From positions 129,001-193,000 of the forward strand of contig NZ_JAQFIL010000001.1 in NCBI RefSeq assembly GCF_029504655.1: DNA of 64,000 nt, read 5' to 3'. Below are positions 52,167 through 61,200 of the stretch, in pieces. This stretch comes from Catalinimonas alkaloidigena. Lineage in GTDB: Bacteria > Bacteroidota > Bacteroidia > Cytophagales > Cyclobacteriaceae. Position numbers and translations under genes: made by a program. The number at the start of each line of letters is the position of its first letter. Position 1 is the stretch's first letter. The notes beneath the pieces were generated by a model. That model saw only the letters and a program-made list of their open reading frames with translations, searched no databases and had not been told where the DNA came from.

Positions 52167-53363
52167 ATGCTCGCCGAACATATTTCCAGAATTCACCTGC
52201 TTATTGAAAGAGATAAACTGGACATTGCCCAGCAAAAAATAGCTAAAACACTTGCCGAGTTTCCTGACTCAGATGATCTGCATATTTTGCAGGCTGAGCT
52301 TTATCTCAAAAAAGACGAATACAAAAATGCGCTTGAAGCTGCTGAAAGAGTAATTGGCCTAAACCCTGAGAACGAGGACGCTTATTTCATTCAGGCAAGG
52401 GTATATGTTGCTCGTGAAGAATATAAAAAAGCGCACAAAGCTATTGATAGAGCTTTGGAGTTAAACCCTTATGCTTCTGCTTATTACGCGATAAAAGCTA
52501 TTGCCTATCTGGATACGCAGAAACATGCCGAAGCCATAGAGTATGCAAAAAAAGGCCTGGAAATTTATCCTGATGATCTTTTGTGTAACAATGTGTTATC
52601 ATTGGCACAAACTAAAGCCGGGCACTCTGAAGAGGCTTTTGAACGTCTGGAATACATGCTTGCTGAAGACCCCGAAAATAGCCTTACCCAAGCCAATATG
52701 GGTTATCATTTTCTGAGAAAAGGAGACATAAAAAAAGCCAAAGAACATTTCTCTATTGCACTACAAAAAGATCCCACCAATGAGTTTACCAAAGCCGGTA
52801 TGATGCAAGCGATCAAATCTACCAACTGGTTTTACCGCAAGTTTTTGCAGTACTCCTTGTGGATAGATAAGATAGGAAGGAAAAACAAATTTGCGCTTTA
52901 TATCGGAGTGATCATCCTGGTAAAGGTTCTGCCTCTCCTTTTACCTTTTTATCTGTTGCTGATTTTGTGGAGTTGGTTTGCCGGTCCGCTCAGCGATGTC
53001 ATTCTTTATTTTGACCGCTACGGCCGATACCTGATGACCAGAGAGAATTATCAACTAACCAAAGTCAACATCTGCATACTTTTAGCAGCTGTTTTTTGTG
53101 TTTTTCTCTCCTTTATGGTAGACAGCAGCTTTTTCGGTTTGGCGTTTGCTCTCGGCTTATCTATCGTTCCTATTTATCTTATTGATTCCAGCGCCCGGCC
53201 CGGCAAGCGTATTGCGATGGGCGTTTTTGCCAGTGCATTTATAGGAGTAGGGCTCTGGGGCGTTTATATATCTTATTTTATGGAAGAAAGCGGATGGGCA
53301 GCCTGGGGTGTATTGATATTTGGATCAGTAGCCTTTTCATGGGTGGCTTCACTGATGAAATAA
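52167..53363 (+). CDS. TPR-repeat multi-spanning membrane protein
   Basis: A 398-aa protein. The N-terminal 220 residues hold about six TPRs (ALEAAERVIGLNPENEDAYF, AHKAIDRALELNPYASAYYA, AKEHFSIALQKDPTNEFTKA). The C-terminal part has about five predicted spans (ALYIGVIILVKVLPLLLPF, VNICILLAAVFCVFLSFMV, SSFFGLAFALGLSIVPIYLI, GVFASAFIGVGLWGVYIS, WGVLIFGSVAFSWVASLM). No signal peptide, so the TPRs are cytoplasmic. It follows the AAA-TPR gene by 2 bases, suggesting that the ATPase is tethered to the membrane by this protein. Function unknown. Confidence 0.87.
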   Translation: MLAEHISRIHLLIERDKLDIAQQKIAKTLAEFPDSDDLHILQAELYLKKDEYKNALEAAERVIGLNPENEDAYFIQARVYVAREEYKKAHKAIDRALELNPYASAYYAIKAIAYLDTQKHAEAIEYAKKGLEIYPDDLLCNNVLSLAQTKAGHSEEAFERLEYMLAEDPENSLTQANMGYHFLRKGDIKKAKEHFSIALQKDPTNEFTKAGMMQAIKSTNWFYRKFLQYSLWIDKIGRKNKFALYIGVIILVKVLPLLLPFYLLLILWSWFAGPLSDVILYFDRYGRYLMTRENYQLTKVNICILLAAVFCVFLSFMVDSSFFGLAFALGLSIVPIYLIDSSARPGKRIAMGVFASAFIGVGLWGVYISYFMEESGWAAWGVLIFGSVAFSWVASLMK

Positions 53364-53441
53364 ACTTAAGTTCTCTCTGTATCCTGTAACTGAATTTAAA
53401 AGATGGAGATAAGTTCTGATCAGAGAAGCCAGGAGTAAGCC

Positions 53442-53660
53442 ATGACAATAGATGGTAGGTTTTTGCTGAGGCTTACAGGTTTAATCTTAGTTTTATCCGG
53501 TTTATTGGTGATTGTACAATCAGTCAGTAGACATTTCTTTCCCCATCTGGTTTGTTTTGCGGTGAGCCTGAGAAGAGCAAAGCCTCCTATCTATCTTCTG
53601 CAGATTGTATGTTTGGCTATGAGTATAGGCTTTGGTATTGCCATAGGGGGCATTTCGTGA
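53442..53660 (+). CDS. Possible small membrane protein (72 aa)
   Basis: An open frame starting MTIDGRFLLRLTGLILVLSG with two hydrophobic stretches (about 9-27 and 50-70). It follows the TPR-membrane protein by 78 bases on the same strand. The second half looks less natural, and an overlapping frame (53552-53752) has its own protein-like start, so this could be a fragment of a frameshifted gene. Weak call. Confidence 0.3.
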   Translation: MTIDGRFLLRLTGLILVLSGLLVIVQSVSRHFFPHLVCFAVSLRRAKPPIYLLQIVCLAMSIGFGIAIGGIS

Positions 53661-54585
53661 TCATATATACAGATTTTATTTATTTGGACTTCAGCATAGT
53701 CAGGAATGTTATTCTGCTATTTCGAACTGATGCTTACCTGATAATCCAATAAGAAACTAAATCAGTTGTTCTCTGGTTTTGCTCGTTGCCATTGACTGAT
53801 ACTATCTTTGCAAAAAGATGAAAAATATTCACCTCTTTCTATTGTCCATTTTTTTATTAGTATTATAGTATGTCTTTTTGAACAAATATGGTACAATAAT
53901 GGTTAATAATGAGTAAAATGCTGAGATGCACACGTGCAAGCCTTCATAATTGGATCATTTTCATCAGGCTTTTTTGTAGATTTTTCTACACCCTTTGAGT
54001 TAGTTATCTAGCATTACACATTCATTTGACCCACTTAAAGTTTTATTGAAGTTTACATGCGATGTTTCCTAAGGTGAATCAGCGTGTACGTTGACATTCA
54101 AGTTAAATTGACTTATATTTATATTTTTTGTTAATATAAAGAGTAAGGTTTTAATTAAATTTGCAGATGTTTTTTTGCAATTATGTTCGTTATCTAAATA
54201 ATAGCAATGTTTGAGGTTTCAGTCTCATTCATATCTAAATGCTTTCTTCTGCACTGATTTTTAATAGATTAACTGGATTAATAGAGATAAATGGAGATTA
54301 TTAATTTGAAGGACAAGTATCATCTTATTACTTCTGATGCAGTTAATAATCAATTTATAGTATGTAATTTTTTGTGCGTTTTTGTCTTGAAAATATGGTT
54401 AAAAAAGATGCAAATACGCACAACCAATAATTGGTCAACAAATCCATCATCTTTTAAACTTCAATTCAACCTATTCCGGCTTAACCCTTTCTAAGCACTT
54501 TAACCTCATCGCTAAAATATAATGCTTTTATGTATATATAGTCTGCTTATGTCAAGTCAATAATTTAACTTTTAAAGTATTTTTC
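53661..54585. other. Long AT-rich intergenic region upstream of the RND operon
   Basis: About 920 bases with no convincing gene and pronounced AT-richness around 54040-54420. A TAAATTTG word at 54156-54163 fits the -7 promoter consensus. A 67-codon open frame at 54291-54494 has unremarkable composition and was not accepted as a gene. The region is long enough to hold promoter and regulator sites of the efflux operon, but none could be identified securely. Confidence 0.5.
54156..54163 (+). promoter_or_regulatory. Possible -7 promoter element far upstream of the RND operon
   Basis: TAAATTTG matches TAnnTTTG. A TTTG word lies upstream, but at about 25 bases rather than the usual 19-21. It would leave a leader of over 400 bases before the adaptor gene. 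Tentative. Confidence 0.25.
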
Positions 54586-55725
54586 ATGAATATTAAAATA
54601 AATCTATTCTGCCTACTCTTCCCTTTTTCGTTAGTGTTCTTTGTATCCTGTAGTGATAAAGTACAAAATGCAGAGAAGAAAGGAGAAATGCAGAGCCTTC
54701 CCGTAACTGAAATAATGGTAAAAGATACCGTGCTTCATCACAGCTATGTAGCTGATATTCAGGCGGTACAAAATGTGGAGTTGCGTGCAAGAGTACAGGG
54801 TTTTCTGGAAAGAATTTATGTGGATGAAGGCCAGGAAGTGAAGAAAGGGCAACTGCTCTTTAAAATCAATGATGAAGAATACAAAGCAGAACTGGCTAAA
54901 GCTAAAGCTAACCTGAAAAGTGCTATCGCAGAAGCAAAAGCTTCAGAACTTGAAGTAGACAGGCTGAAAGTATTGGTTGAAAAAAATGTAATCTCCAATA
55001 CAGAGTTGGAAGTAGCACAGGCTAAACTGGACGCCATGAAAGCACGCATAGAAGAAGCTCGCTCAGCAGAATCTAATGCTGCCATGCGCCTCTCTTATAC
55101 TAGTATCAGAGCTCCTTTTGACGGTATCCTTGACCGTATTCCACTCAAAACTGGAAGTTTAATAGATCACGGCACGCTACTTACTACTGCTTCTGATGTT
55201 AGCTCAGTGTATGTATACTTTAACGTCTCTGAAAGTGAGTATCTGGAATATGTCAAGAGTAAATCTAACGATCCTACTGCACAAAATGATGTGGTCAGTC
55301 TTACACTAGCCGATGGAAGTGGGTATCCTTATCAGGGAAGCATAGAGACCATGGAAGGTGAATTTAAAGCCAGTACCGGTTCTATTGCCTTTCGTGCACA
55401 TTTCCCTAATCCGGAAAAGATATTAAAGCATGGAGCTACAGGAAGAGTCAGTTTATCTAATATAATCAATGATGCGTTGATGGTGCCACAGAAAGCAGTA
55501 TTTGAGATTCAGGATAAAAATTTTGTGTTTGTGGTAGATACTAATAACCAGGTAAGAATGAGAAGCTTCGTCCCTAAGCTTCGTTTCTCGCACTATTATA
55601 TTGTAGAATCCGGGCTTCAAGCTGGTGATAAAATTGTGTATGAAGGAATTCAAAATATCACTGAAGGTACGCAAATCATGCCACAACCAGTAAAAATGGA
55701 TAGCCTGATTGCACAGAATCCATGA
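54586..55725 (+). CDS. RND efflux periplasmic adaptor (membrane fusion protein)
   Basis: A 379-aa lipoprotein (LLFPFSLVFFVSC, Cys 22) of the AcrA/MexA type: barrel-sandwich lipoyl half ARVQGFLERIYVDEGQEVKK, a coiled-coil hairpin (about 95-160: AKAKANLKSAIAEAKASELE), second lipoyl half TSIRAPFDGILDRIPLKTGS, a beta-barrel with VYFNVSESEYLEY, and a membrane-proximal domain with VVPQKAVFEIQ-like MVPQKAVFEIQDKNFVFVVD. It bridges the inner-membrane pump and outer-membrane factor encoded by the next two genes. First gene of the operon. Confidence 0.95.
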   Translation: MNIKINLFCLLFPFSLVFFVSCSDKVQNAEKKGEMQSLPVTEIMVKDTVLHHSYVADIQAVQNVELRARVQGFLERIYVDEGQEVKKGQLLFKINDEEYKAELAKAKANLKSAIAEAKASELEVDRLKVLVEKNVISNTELEVAQAKLDAMKARIEEARSAESNAAMRLSYTSIRAPFDGILDRIPLKTGSLIDHGTLLTTASDVSSVYVYFNVSESEYLEYVKSKSNDPTAQNDVVSLTLADGSGYPYQGSIETMEGEFKASTGSIAFRAHFPNPEKILKHGATGRVSLSNIINDALMVPQKAVFEIQDKNFVFVVDTNNQVRMRSFVPKLRFSHYYIVESGLQAGDKIVYEGIQNITEGTQIMPQPVKMDSLIAQNP

Positions 55726-55776
55726 TGGTCTACGCACAAATGTACGATTCTTTAACCCTAAGCCCTGATAGAAAAA

Positions 55777-58700
55777 ATGTTTGATATCTTTATCAAGAGA
55801 CCTGTACTTTCTCTGGTGATTTCTCTGCTCATTACATTACTGGGAGTACTCTCATTCTTTACCTTACCTATAGCTCTTTTTCCTGATATCGCTCCTCCTT
55901 CGGTTAAAGTAAGAGCAAAATACAGAGGTGCCAACGCAGAAGTAGGAGCCAGTACGGTAGCCACTCAGTTGGAAAAAGTAATCAACGGTGTACCTGGCAT
56001 GACTTACATGACTTCTGTGTCCAGTAATAGGGGAACCAATGTCATCAAAGTATTTTTTGAAGTAGGTACAGATCCTAATATGGCGGCAGTAGAAGTACAG
56101 AACCGTGTATCTACTGTGGTCAACAATTTGCCTGAGGAAGTGGTCAAGGCTGGTGTCTCCACCGAAAAAGAGGTAGAGGGCCTGTTGATGTATATTAACG
56201 TAATGAGCGAAGATACATCTCTGGATGAGAAGTTCATTTACAACTTTGCTGACCTGAACGTACTGCAGGAATTGAGAAGGGTCCCCGGAGTAGGCTATGC
56301 GGAGATGATGAGTACCAAGGATTACTCTATGAGAGTGTGGCTCAAGCCAGACCGTATGACGGCTTATGAGGTATCTACCGATGAGGTAATCAGTGCTATA
56401 CAGGATCAGAATATAGAGGCCGCTCCAGGAATTGTGGGAATCAGTAATGATAAGTATCCGCAAATGCTGCAATATGTCCTTCGCTATAGCGGTAAGTTTG
56501 ATGACCCCAAGCAATATGAAAACCTTGTAATCAGAGCTAATGATGATGGTTCTATCCTCAGACTTGGAGATGTAGCAGGTGTGGAGCTGGGAAACCTGAA
56601 CTACGGCCGAATTTCAAGAACAGACGGTAAGCCTGCAGCTTCTATCATGATTATCCAACAACCCGGCTCTAATGCCAGAGCGGTAATCCAAAGGGTCAAA
56701 GAACGTATGATTGATCTGAAAGCCAGCTCTTTCCCCCCGGCTATGGACTACAAAATTAGTTATGACGTATCAGAGTTCCTAGATGCGTCAATACGAGAAG
56801 TAGCCAAAACACTGATTGAGGCGTATATTCTTGTGTTTCTGGTTGTATTTATCTTCTTGCAGGACTTCCGGTCCACACTCATACCTGCGTTGGCAGTGCC
56901 AGTGGCGCTCATCGGTACGCTGTTCTTCATGGAGCTAATGGGATTTTCTATCAATTTGCTGACTTTATTCGCTTTGGTACTGGCTATAGGTATTGTAGTG
57001 GATAATGCAATTGTGGTAGTAGAGGCAGTACATGCTAAAATGGAGGAAACCGGAATGTCTCCACGAAAGGCAACCTTCGCTGCCATGCATGAAATCAACG
57101 GAGCGATTATCGCTATTACCCTGGTAATGTCTGCTGTATTTGTTCCGGTAGCTTTCTTATCTGGACCGGTAGGTATTTTCTATCGTCAGTTTTCACTTAC
57201 CCTGGCGGTAGCTATTGTGATCTCAGGAGTCAATGCCCTTACGCTGACTCCCGCATTGTGTGCGCTTTTCCTCAAAAATAACCATCACAGTGAAAAAAGA
57301 AGAAACTTATTACAGCGCTTCTTCCATAAGTTTAACCAAGGATATTTTGCCTTTGCCAATCGTTACAAACATAGTATATCATTCTTAGCAGGCAGGAGGG
57401 TAATCACTGTTTTACTGTTGCTGGCATTTTTTGCAGCCACATGGGGAGTGAATCGTGTGCTTCCTAAAGGCTTTATTCCCACGGAAGATCAAAGTATGAT
57501 CTATGTGGATGTAGCTGCTCCTTCTGGCGCTACTGTAGAGCGTACCAAGAAAGTGCTGGATGAGATACAGCAGGCTTCTGAAGAGGTAGATGCGATTGAG
57601 TCTTTTACTTCATTGGCAGGTTATAGTATTACGAACGGTCTGTCCGGTGCTGCTTATGGCATGGGCATGGTCAACCTTAAAAACTGGGAAGAACGTGAAG
57701 AAAGTATTGAGGAAGTAATGCAGCAGCTTGAAGAAAAAACGAGTTATATCAGTGATGCTCAGATCAAATATTTTCTTCCTCCTACCGTCCCTGGTTTTGG
57801 TAACTCCAGTGGATTTCAAATGAAAGTGCTGGACCGGTCCGGAAGCGGTAATCTGGAAAGGACAGCTCAGGTCACCAATGACTTTATTGCTGCGCTGGTT
57901 AAAGCCCCTGAGATTAATAACGCCTTTACCGATTTTGACCCCGGCTTTCCCCAGTATATGATACATGTAGATCAAGATATGGCTGCCAAAAAAGGCGTAT
58001 CCATCACTACTGCGATGAAGACCTTACAAACTTTAGTGGGTGGTCTCTATACTTCTGACTTTGTCAGGTTCGGACAAATGTATGATGTGATGATACAAGC
58101 TGCCCCTGAGTATCGTGCGAAACCTGAGGATGTATTAAGTCTGCACGTGAAAAACAATAAAGGTGAAATGGTGCCTTACTCTACCTTCGTAACCATGGAA
58201 AGAGTATATGGGCCTGAGCAGCTTACTCGTTTCAATATGTATACCTCAGCGACTGTAAAAGGCAGCCCGGCTCCGGGATATAGTAGTGGAGATGCTATTG
58301 CCGCGATAGAGCGGGTAGCCAAGGAAGAACTGCCCCGTGGATACAGTTACGATTGGTATGGTATGACAAGAGAAGAAGTTCAGTCAGGAAACCAGGCAAT
58401 CTATATTTTTATTATCTGTCTGGTATTTGTTTATCTGCTTTTGGCTGCACAGTACGAAAGCTTTCTTTTGCCTCTGCCTGTAATACTTTCTCTCCCGGCA
58501 GGGGTATTCGGCTCATTCCTGGCTTTGCATCTGTTTGGTCTTCAGAACAATATCTATGCACAGGTATCCTTGATTATGCTGATAGGCCTTTTAGGTAAAA
58601 ATGCCATTCTCATCGTAGAGTTTGCGATACTGAGAAAAAAAGAAGGGGCCTCCGTACTGAGTGCGGCTATTGAGGGTGCAGTATCAAGGTTAAGGCCTGT

Positions 58701-58947
58701 ACTGATGACCTCTTTTGCTTTTATCGCCGGCCTTATTCCTCTGTGTATGGCTACTGGCGCAGGAGCTATTGGAAACCGGTCTATCGGGACAGCGGCAGCG
58801 GGTGGTATGTTGGTTGGAACTATAGCAGGCCTGGTTCTCATCCCCGGACTGTACGTGCTTTTCGCTAAAGTTACTGAGAAGAAGGACGAGCATCCTTCTC
58901 AATCCGAAAGTTCACAGAAAATGAAAGTTTCCATCTCAAGTAATTAA
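55777..58947 (+). CDS. RND-family efflux pump (HAE1 type)
   Basis: A 1056-aa inner-membrane proton-driven exporter of the AcrB class. It begins FIKRPVLSLVISLLITLLG, has the proton-relay Asp in LVLAIGIVVDNAIVVVEAVH (TM4), the periplasmic pore/docking loops typical of two repeated halves, and VYLLLAAQYESFLLPLPVIL in the C-terminal half. Twelve spans are predicted. Length and motifs are those of hydrophobe/amphiphile exporters for drugs, dyes or bile-like compounds. It is 51 bases after the adaptor gene and 13 bases before the outer-membrane factor gene. No local regulator gene accompanies the operon. Confidence 0.96.
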   Translation: MFDIFIKRPVLSLVISLLITLLGVLSFFTLPIALFPDIAPPSVKVRAKYRGANAEVGASTVATQLEKVINGVPGMTYMTSVSSNRGTNVIKVFFEVGTDPNMAAVEVQNRVSTVVNNLPEEVVKAGVSTEKEVEGLLMYINVMSEDTSLDEKFIYNFADLNVLQELRRVPGVGYAEMMSTKDYSMRVWLKPDRMTAYEVSTDEVISAIQDQNIEAAPGIVGISNDKYPQMLQYVLRYSGKFDDPKQYENLVIRANDDGSILRLGDVAGVELGNLNYGRISRTDGKPAASIMIIQQPGSNARAVIQRVKERMIDLKASSFPPAMDYKISYDVSEFLDASIREVAKTLIEAYILVFLVVFIFLQDFRSTLIPALAVPVALIGTLFFMELMGFSINLLTLFALVLAIGIVVDNAIVVVEAVHAKMEETGMSPRKATFAAMHEINGAIIAITLVMSAVFVPVAFLSGPVGIFYRQFSLTLAVAIVISGVNALTLTPALCALFLKNNHHSEKRRNLLQRFFHKFNQGYFAFANRYKHSISFLAGRRVITVLLLLAFFAATWGVNRVLPKGFIPTEDQSMIYVDVAAPSGATVERTKKVLDEIQQASEEVDAIESFTSLAGYSITNGLSGAAYGMGMVNLKNWEEREESIEEVMQQLEEKTSYISDAQIKYFLPPTVPGFGNSSGFQMKVLDRSGSGNLERTAQVTNDFIAALVKAPEINNAFTDFDPGFPQYMIHVDQDMAAKKGVSITTAMKTLQTLVGGLYTSDFVRFGQMYDVMIQAAPEYRAKPEDVLSLHVKNNKGEMVPYSTFVTMERVYGPEQLTRFNMYTSATVKGSPAPGYSSGDAIAAIERVAKEELPRGYSYDWYGMTREEVQSGNQAIYIFIICLVFVYLLLAAQYESFLLPLPVILSLPAGVFGSFLALHLFGLQNNIYAQVSLIMLIGLLGKNAILIVEFAILRKKEGASVLSAAIEGAVSRLRPVLMTSFAFIAGLIPLCMATGAGAIGNRSIGTAAAGGMLVGTIAGLVLIPGLYVLFAKVTEKKDEHPSQSESSQKMKVSISSN

Positions 58948-58960
58948 GTGAAATACTGTT

Positions 58961-60376
58961 ATGCATTTGAATAAAACTATCAAAAACGCTTTATATATCG
59001 TATGTTTTCTGGGGTTGGTCAGTAGCTGTAAAATAACTGAGCCTCCCCAGATGCCTAATACCACTCAACTTCCCCCCACCTTTACAGGAAGTACTGATAC
59101 CATCAGTATGGGAGACCTTATCTGGGAAGACTTTTTCAATGACCCTCATCTGGTAGGACTTATTGAAATTGCGCTTAAAAATAATCTGGATATGCTTACT
59201 GCCGTGCAAAGGATTGAAGTAGCGAAAGCAAATTTTCAGATTAGAAAAGGAGCGATGCTGCCTTCTTTAGATTTGAGGTTCAGGGCCAGAACCGGAAATG
59301 TAAAGGAAAACTTGCTGGACAATACAATCAACGGAGATAATGTAGCCAACCAGACTCAGAACTACTTTCTTGGCTTGCAAAGCTCCTGGGAGATTGACGT
59401 GTGGGGAAAATTGAGGAGCAGAAAGGAAGCTGCTTACGCCCGTTACCTGGCTACTGAAAAGGGAAAACATTTAATCACAACTTCGCTGGTCGCTGAAGTA
59501 GCCCGTATGTACTACGAACTGCTGGGACTTGATAATGAGCTAAAAACTTTAGAGAAAAACATAGAATTTCAGGAGATTGCTCTTGAAATGATTGAGATTC
59601 AAAAAGTGGGAGGGCGAGCGACTGAGCTGGCTGTGCAGCAATTTAAAGCACAACTTCTAAGGACTAAAAGTCTGAGGTTTGAAAAACAGCAGCGGATCGT
59701 AGAAGTTGAAAATGAGTTGAACCTTTTGCTGGGTAGGTATCCCCAGCCTATTGAAAGAGGGGAGTCCATCCTCAAGCAGCGCTTGCCTGAAGTTGTAAGA
59801 GCAGGTATCCCTCCTGACATGCTTCTGAGAAGGCCGGATATACAGCAGGCAGAATTGGAATTAGCAGCGGCAGAAGCTGATGTGGAAGCAGCCAGAGCAG
59901 AGTTTTTACCCTCTTTTGAAATTACTCCTTATGCGGGTTTCAATACTACCAGCCTCCCTTCTTTAATGAATATGCCTGAGGCTCTCACATTGGGAATGAT
60001 AGGAGGGATAACAGCCCCTTTACTCTACAGAAATCGCATAAGAGCAGAATATGATCAGTCAGTGGCGCGTAATCTGGAAGAGTTTTACACTTATCAGCAG
60101 AAAGTACTGACGGGTTATCAGGAAGTAGTGTCTTGTCTGAATAGGGTTGACAACTTTACCAAGATATTTGAACTGAGGGAACAGGAAGTAGAAGTGCTTA
60201 CCAACTCAATAAACACTTCCAATGATCTTTTTGCTGCAGGCTATGCGACTTACCTGGAAGTAATTACTGCCCAGGGCAGGGCACTGGAGGCTGAGTTGAG
60301 TATGACCAATACCCGGAAGGAAATATTTGTTTCCCTGATTGATCTTTATCGTGCATTGGGTGGCGGCTGGAAGTAG
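58961..60376 (+). CDS. RND outer-membrane efflux factor (TolC/NodT family)
   Basis: A 471-aa lipoprotein (LGLVSSC, Cys 23) of the OprM/NodT type: ITEPPQMPNTTQLPPTFTGS, LIEIALKNNLDMLTAVQRIE, SSWEIDVWGKLRSRKEAAYA, LLRRPDIQQAELELAAAEAD (conserved LRRPDI), ARAEFLPSFEITPYAGFN and AAGYATYLEVITAQGRALEA. These lie in two repeated helical-hairpin halves that form the outer-membrane channel and periplasmic tunnel. It completes the three-gene RND export system and is followed by a strong terminator. Confidence 0.95.
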   Translation: MHLNKTIKNALYIVCFLGLVSSCKITEPPQMPNTTQLPPTFTGSTDTISMGDLIWEDFFNDPHLVGLIEIALKNNLDMLTAVQRIEVAKANFQIRKGAMLPSLDLRFRARTGNVKENLLDNTINGDNVANQTQNYFLGLQSSWEIDVWGKLRSRKEAAYARYLATEKGKHLITTSLVAEVARMYYELLGLDNELKTLEKNIEFQEIALEMIEIQKVGGRATELAVQQFKAQLLRTKSLRFEKQQRIVEVENELNLLLGRYPQPIERGESILKQRLPEVVRAGIPPDMLLRRPDIQQAELELAAAEADVEAARAEFLPSFEITPYAGFNTTSLPSLMNMPEALTLGMIGGITAPLLYRNRIRAEYDQSVARNLEEFYTYQQKVLTGYQEVVSCLNRVDNFTKIFELREQEVEVLTNSINTSNDLFAAGYATYLEVITAQGRALEAELSMTNTRKEIFVSLIDLYRALGGGWK

Positions 60377-60436
60377 GAGAAAACAAATACATAAGTAAGC
60401 AGACTGTTATCTGGTGTTTATTACTTCTTCTGAGAA

Positions 60437-60476
60437 CAGGCTATCTTAAAACTTTTATGAGATAGCCTGTTTTTTT
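60437..60476 (+). terminator. Intrinsic terminator of the RND operon
   Basis: A perfect 10-bp stem (CAGGCTATCT at 60437-60446 with AGATAGCCTG at 60460-60469), 13-base loop, and a run of seven T residues. It lies 60 bases after the outer-membrane factor stop and just before the convergent umuD stop. Confidence 0.95.
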
Positions 60477-60480
60477 ATTA

Positions 60481-60933
60481 TCAGGGCTTATGGATAATAT
60501 AAGTTACCAGCCCCCAAACCATAAACTGATGCTCTTCTGTAATCACAATAGGTTGATAAGCAGGATTTTCAGGCCTGAGCGTAACCTGCTTGCCACTAAA
60601 GCAGATTCTCTTTACTGTAAACTCTCCATTGATGATACAGACAGCAATATCATTGTCTCTCACTTCTTTTGACCGGTCTACAATCAGAATATCTCCTTCA
60701 TGTATACCGGCATCCTCCATGCTGTGCCCTTTTACTTTGGCGAAAAAAGTAGCACTCTGATTCTGAACCAGGTGCTTGTTCAGGTCTAACGCTAATTCCA
60801 TATAGTCGTCAGCTGGAGAAGGAAAACCTGCTGGCAAGAGTGAATGATGTAATGGCAAAGCTAATGTGGTCTCAAGCTCAGGCTGATATATGGTGAGCTG
60901 TACATTGATATTTTGACTTCTAAATCTGGTCAT
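60481..60933 (-). CDS. umuD: UmuD-like autoproteolytic protein (S24/LexA family)
   Basis: A 150-aa S24-family protein. The self-cleavage site is Ala35-Gly36 in LLPAGFPSPADDY, the form used by UmuD; the nucleophile is Ser71 in GHSMEDAGI and the general base Lys108 in TVKRI. UmuD is processed with RecA to UmuD', the partner of DNA polymerase V (UmuC). No umuC lies beside it (the next gene downstream is the convergent efflux operon), so either umuC is elsewhere or this protein acts alone. Its upstream region has an AT-rich inverted repeat. Confidence 0.9.
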   Translation of the reverse strand: MTRFRSQNINVQLTIYQPELETTLALPLHHSLLPAGFPSPADDYMELALDLNKHLVQNQSATFFAKVKGHSMEDAGIHEGDILIVDRSKEVRDNDIAVCIINGEFTVKRICFSGKQVTLRPENPAYQPIVITEEHQFMVWGLVTYIIHKP

Positions 60934-60961
60934 GATATATGGTTAGTTATAAGTTATCATA

Positions 60962-60978
60962 ATACTTAATTAAAGTAT
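60962..60978 (-). promoter_or_regulatory. AT-rich inverted repeat upstream of umuD
   Basis: ATACTT at 60962-60967 and AAGTAT at 60973-60978 form a perfect 6-bp inverted repeat around AATTA, about 30 bases before the umuD start. A related word (AATTAAGTAT) occurs 15 bases farther. It could be an operator, but AT-richness makes chance possible. No known SOS-box sequence was recognised. Confidence 0.3.
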
Positions 60979-61200
60979 TTTTTGTTCTCAAATTAAGTAT
61001 AATTTATACAATAAAGCATAAATTTTAGCAAGAAAGTCTATCTATTTGATACCGAACTCATATATTAAGCCTGACTTTATGGTAGTAAAATGGGAAAAAG
61101 AGACTGGCTACTATCGTAGGCAAATCAAAAAAGATTTTATTACCATAGTATAAAAATTACCCATACATATATTCTCACTTGTTTTATAGTAACTATTGAA

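Noticed and set aside
53552..53752. Overlapping 66-codon frame after the TPR-membrane protein
   Set aside because: It overlaps another weak frame and neither has clear family features; kept only as a remark on the low-confidence 72-aa call.
54291..54494. Open frame of 67 codons in the AT-rich gap before the RND operon
   Set aside because: The product is asparagine- and lysine-rich with no domain or signal peptide, as expected for chance frames in AT-rich DNA, and it has no convincing neighbours.
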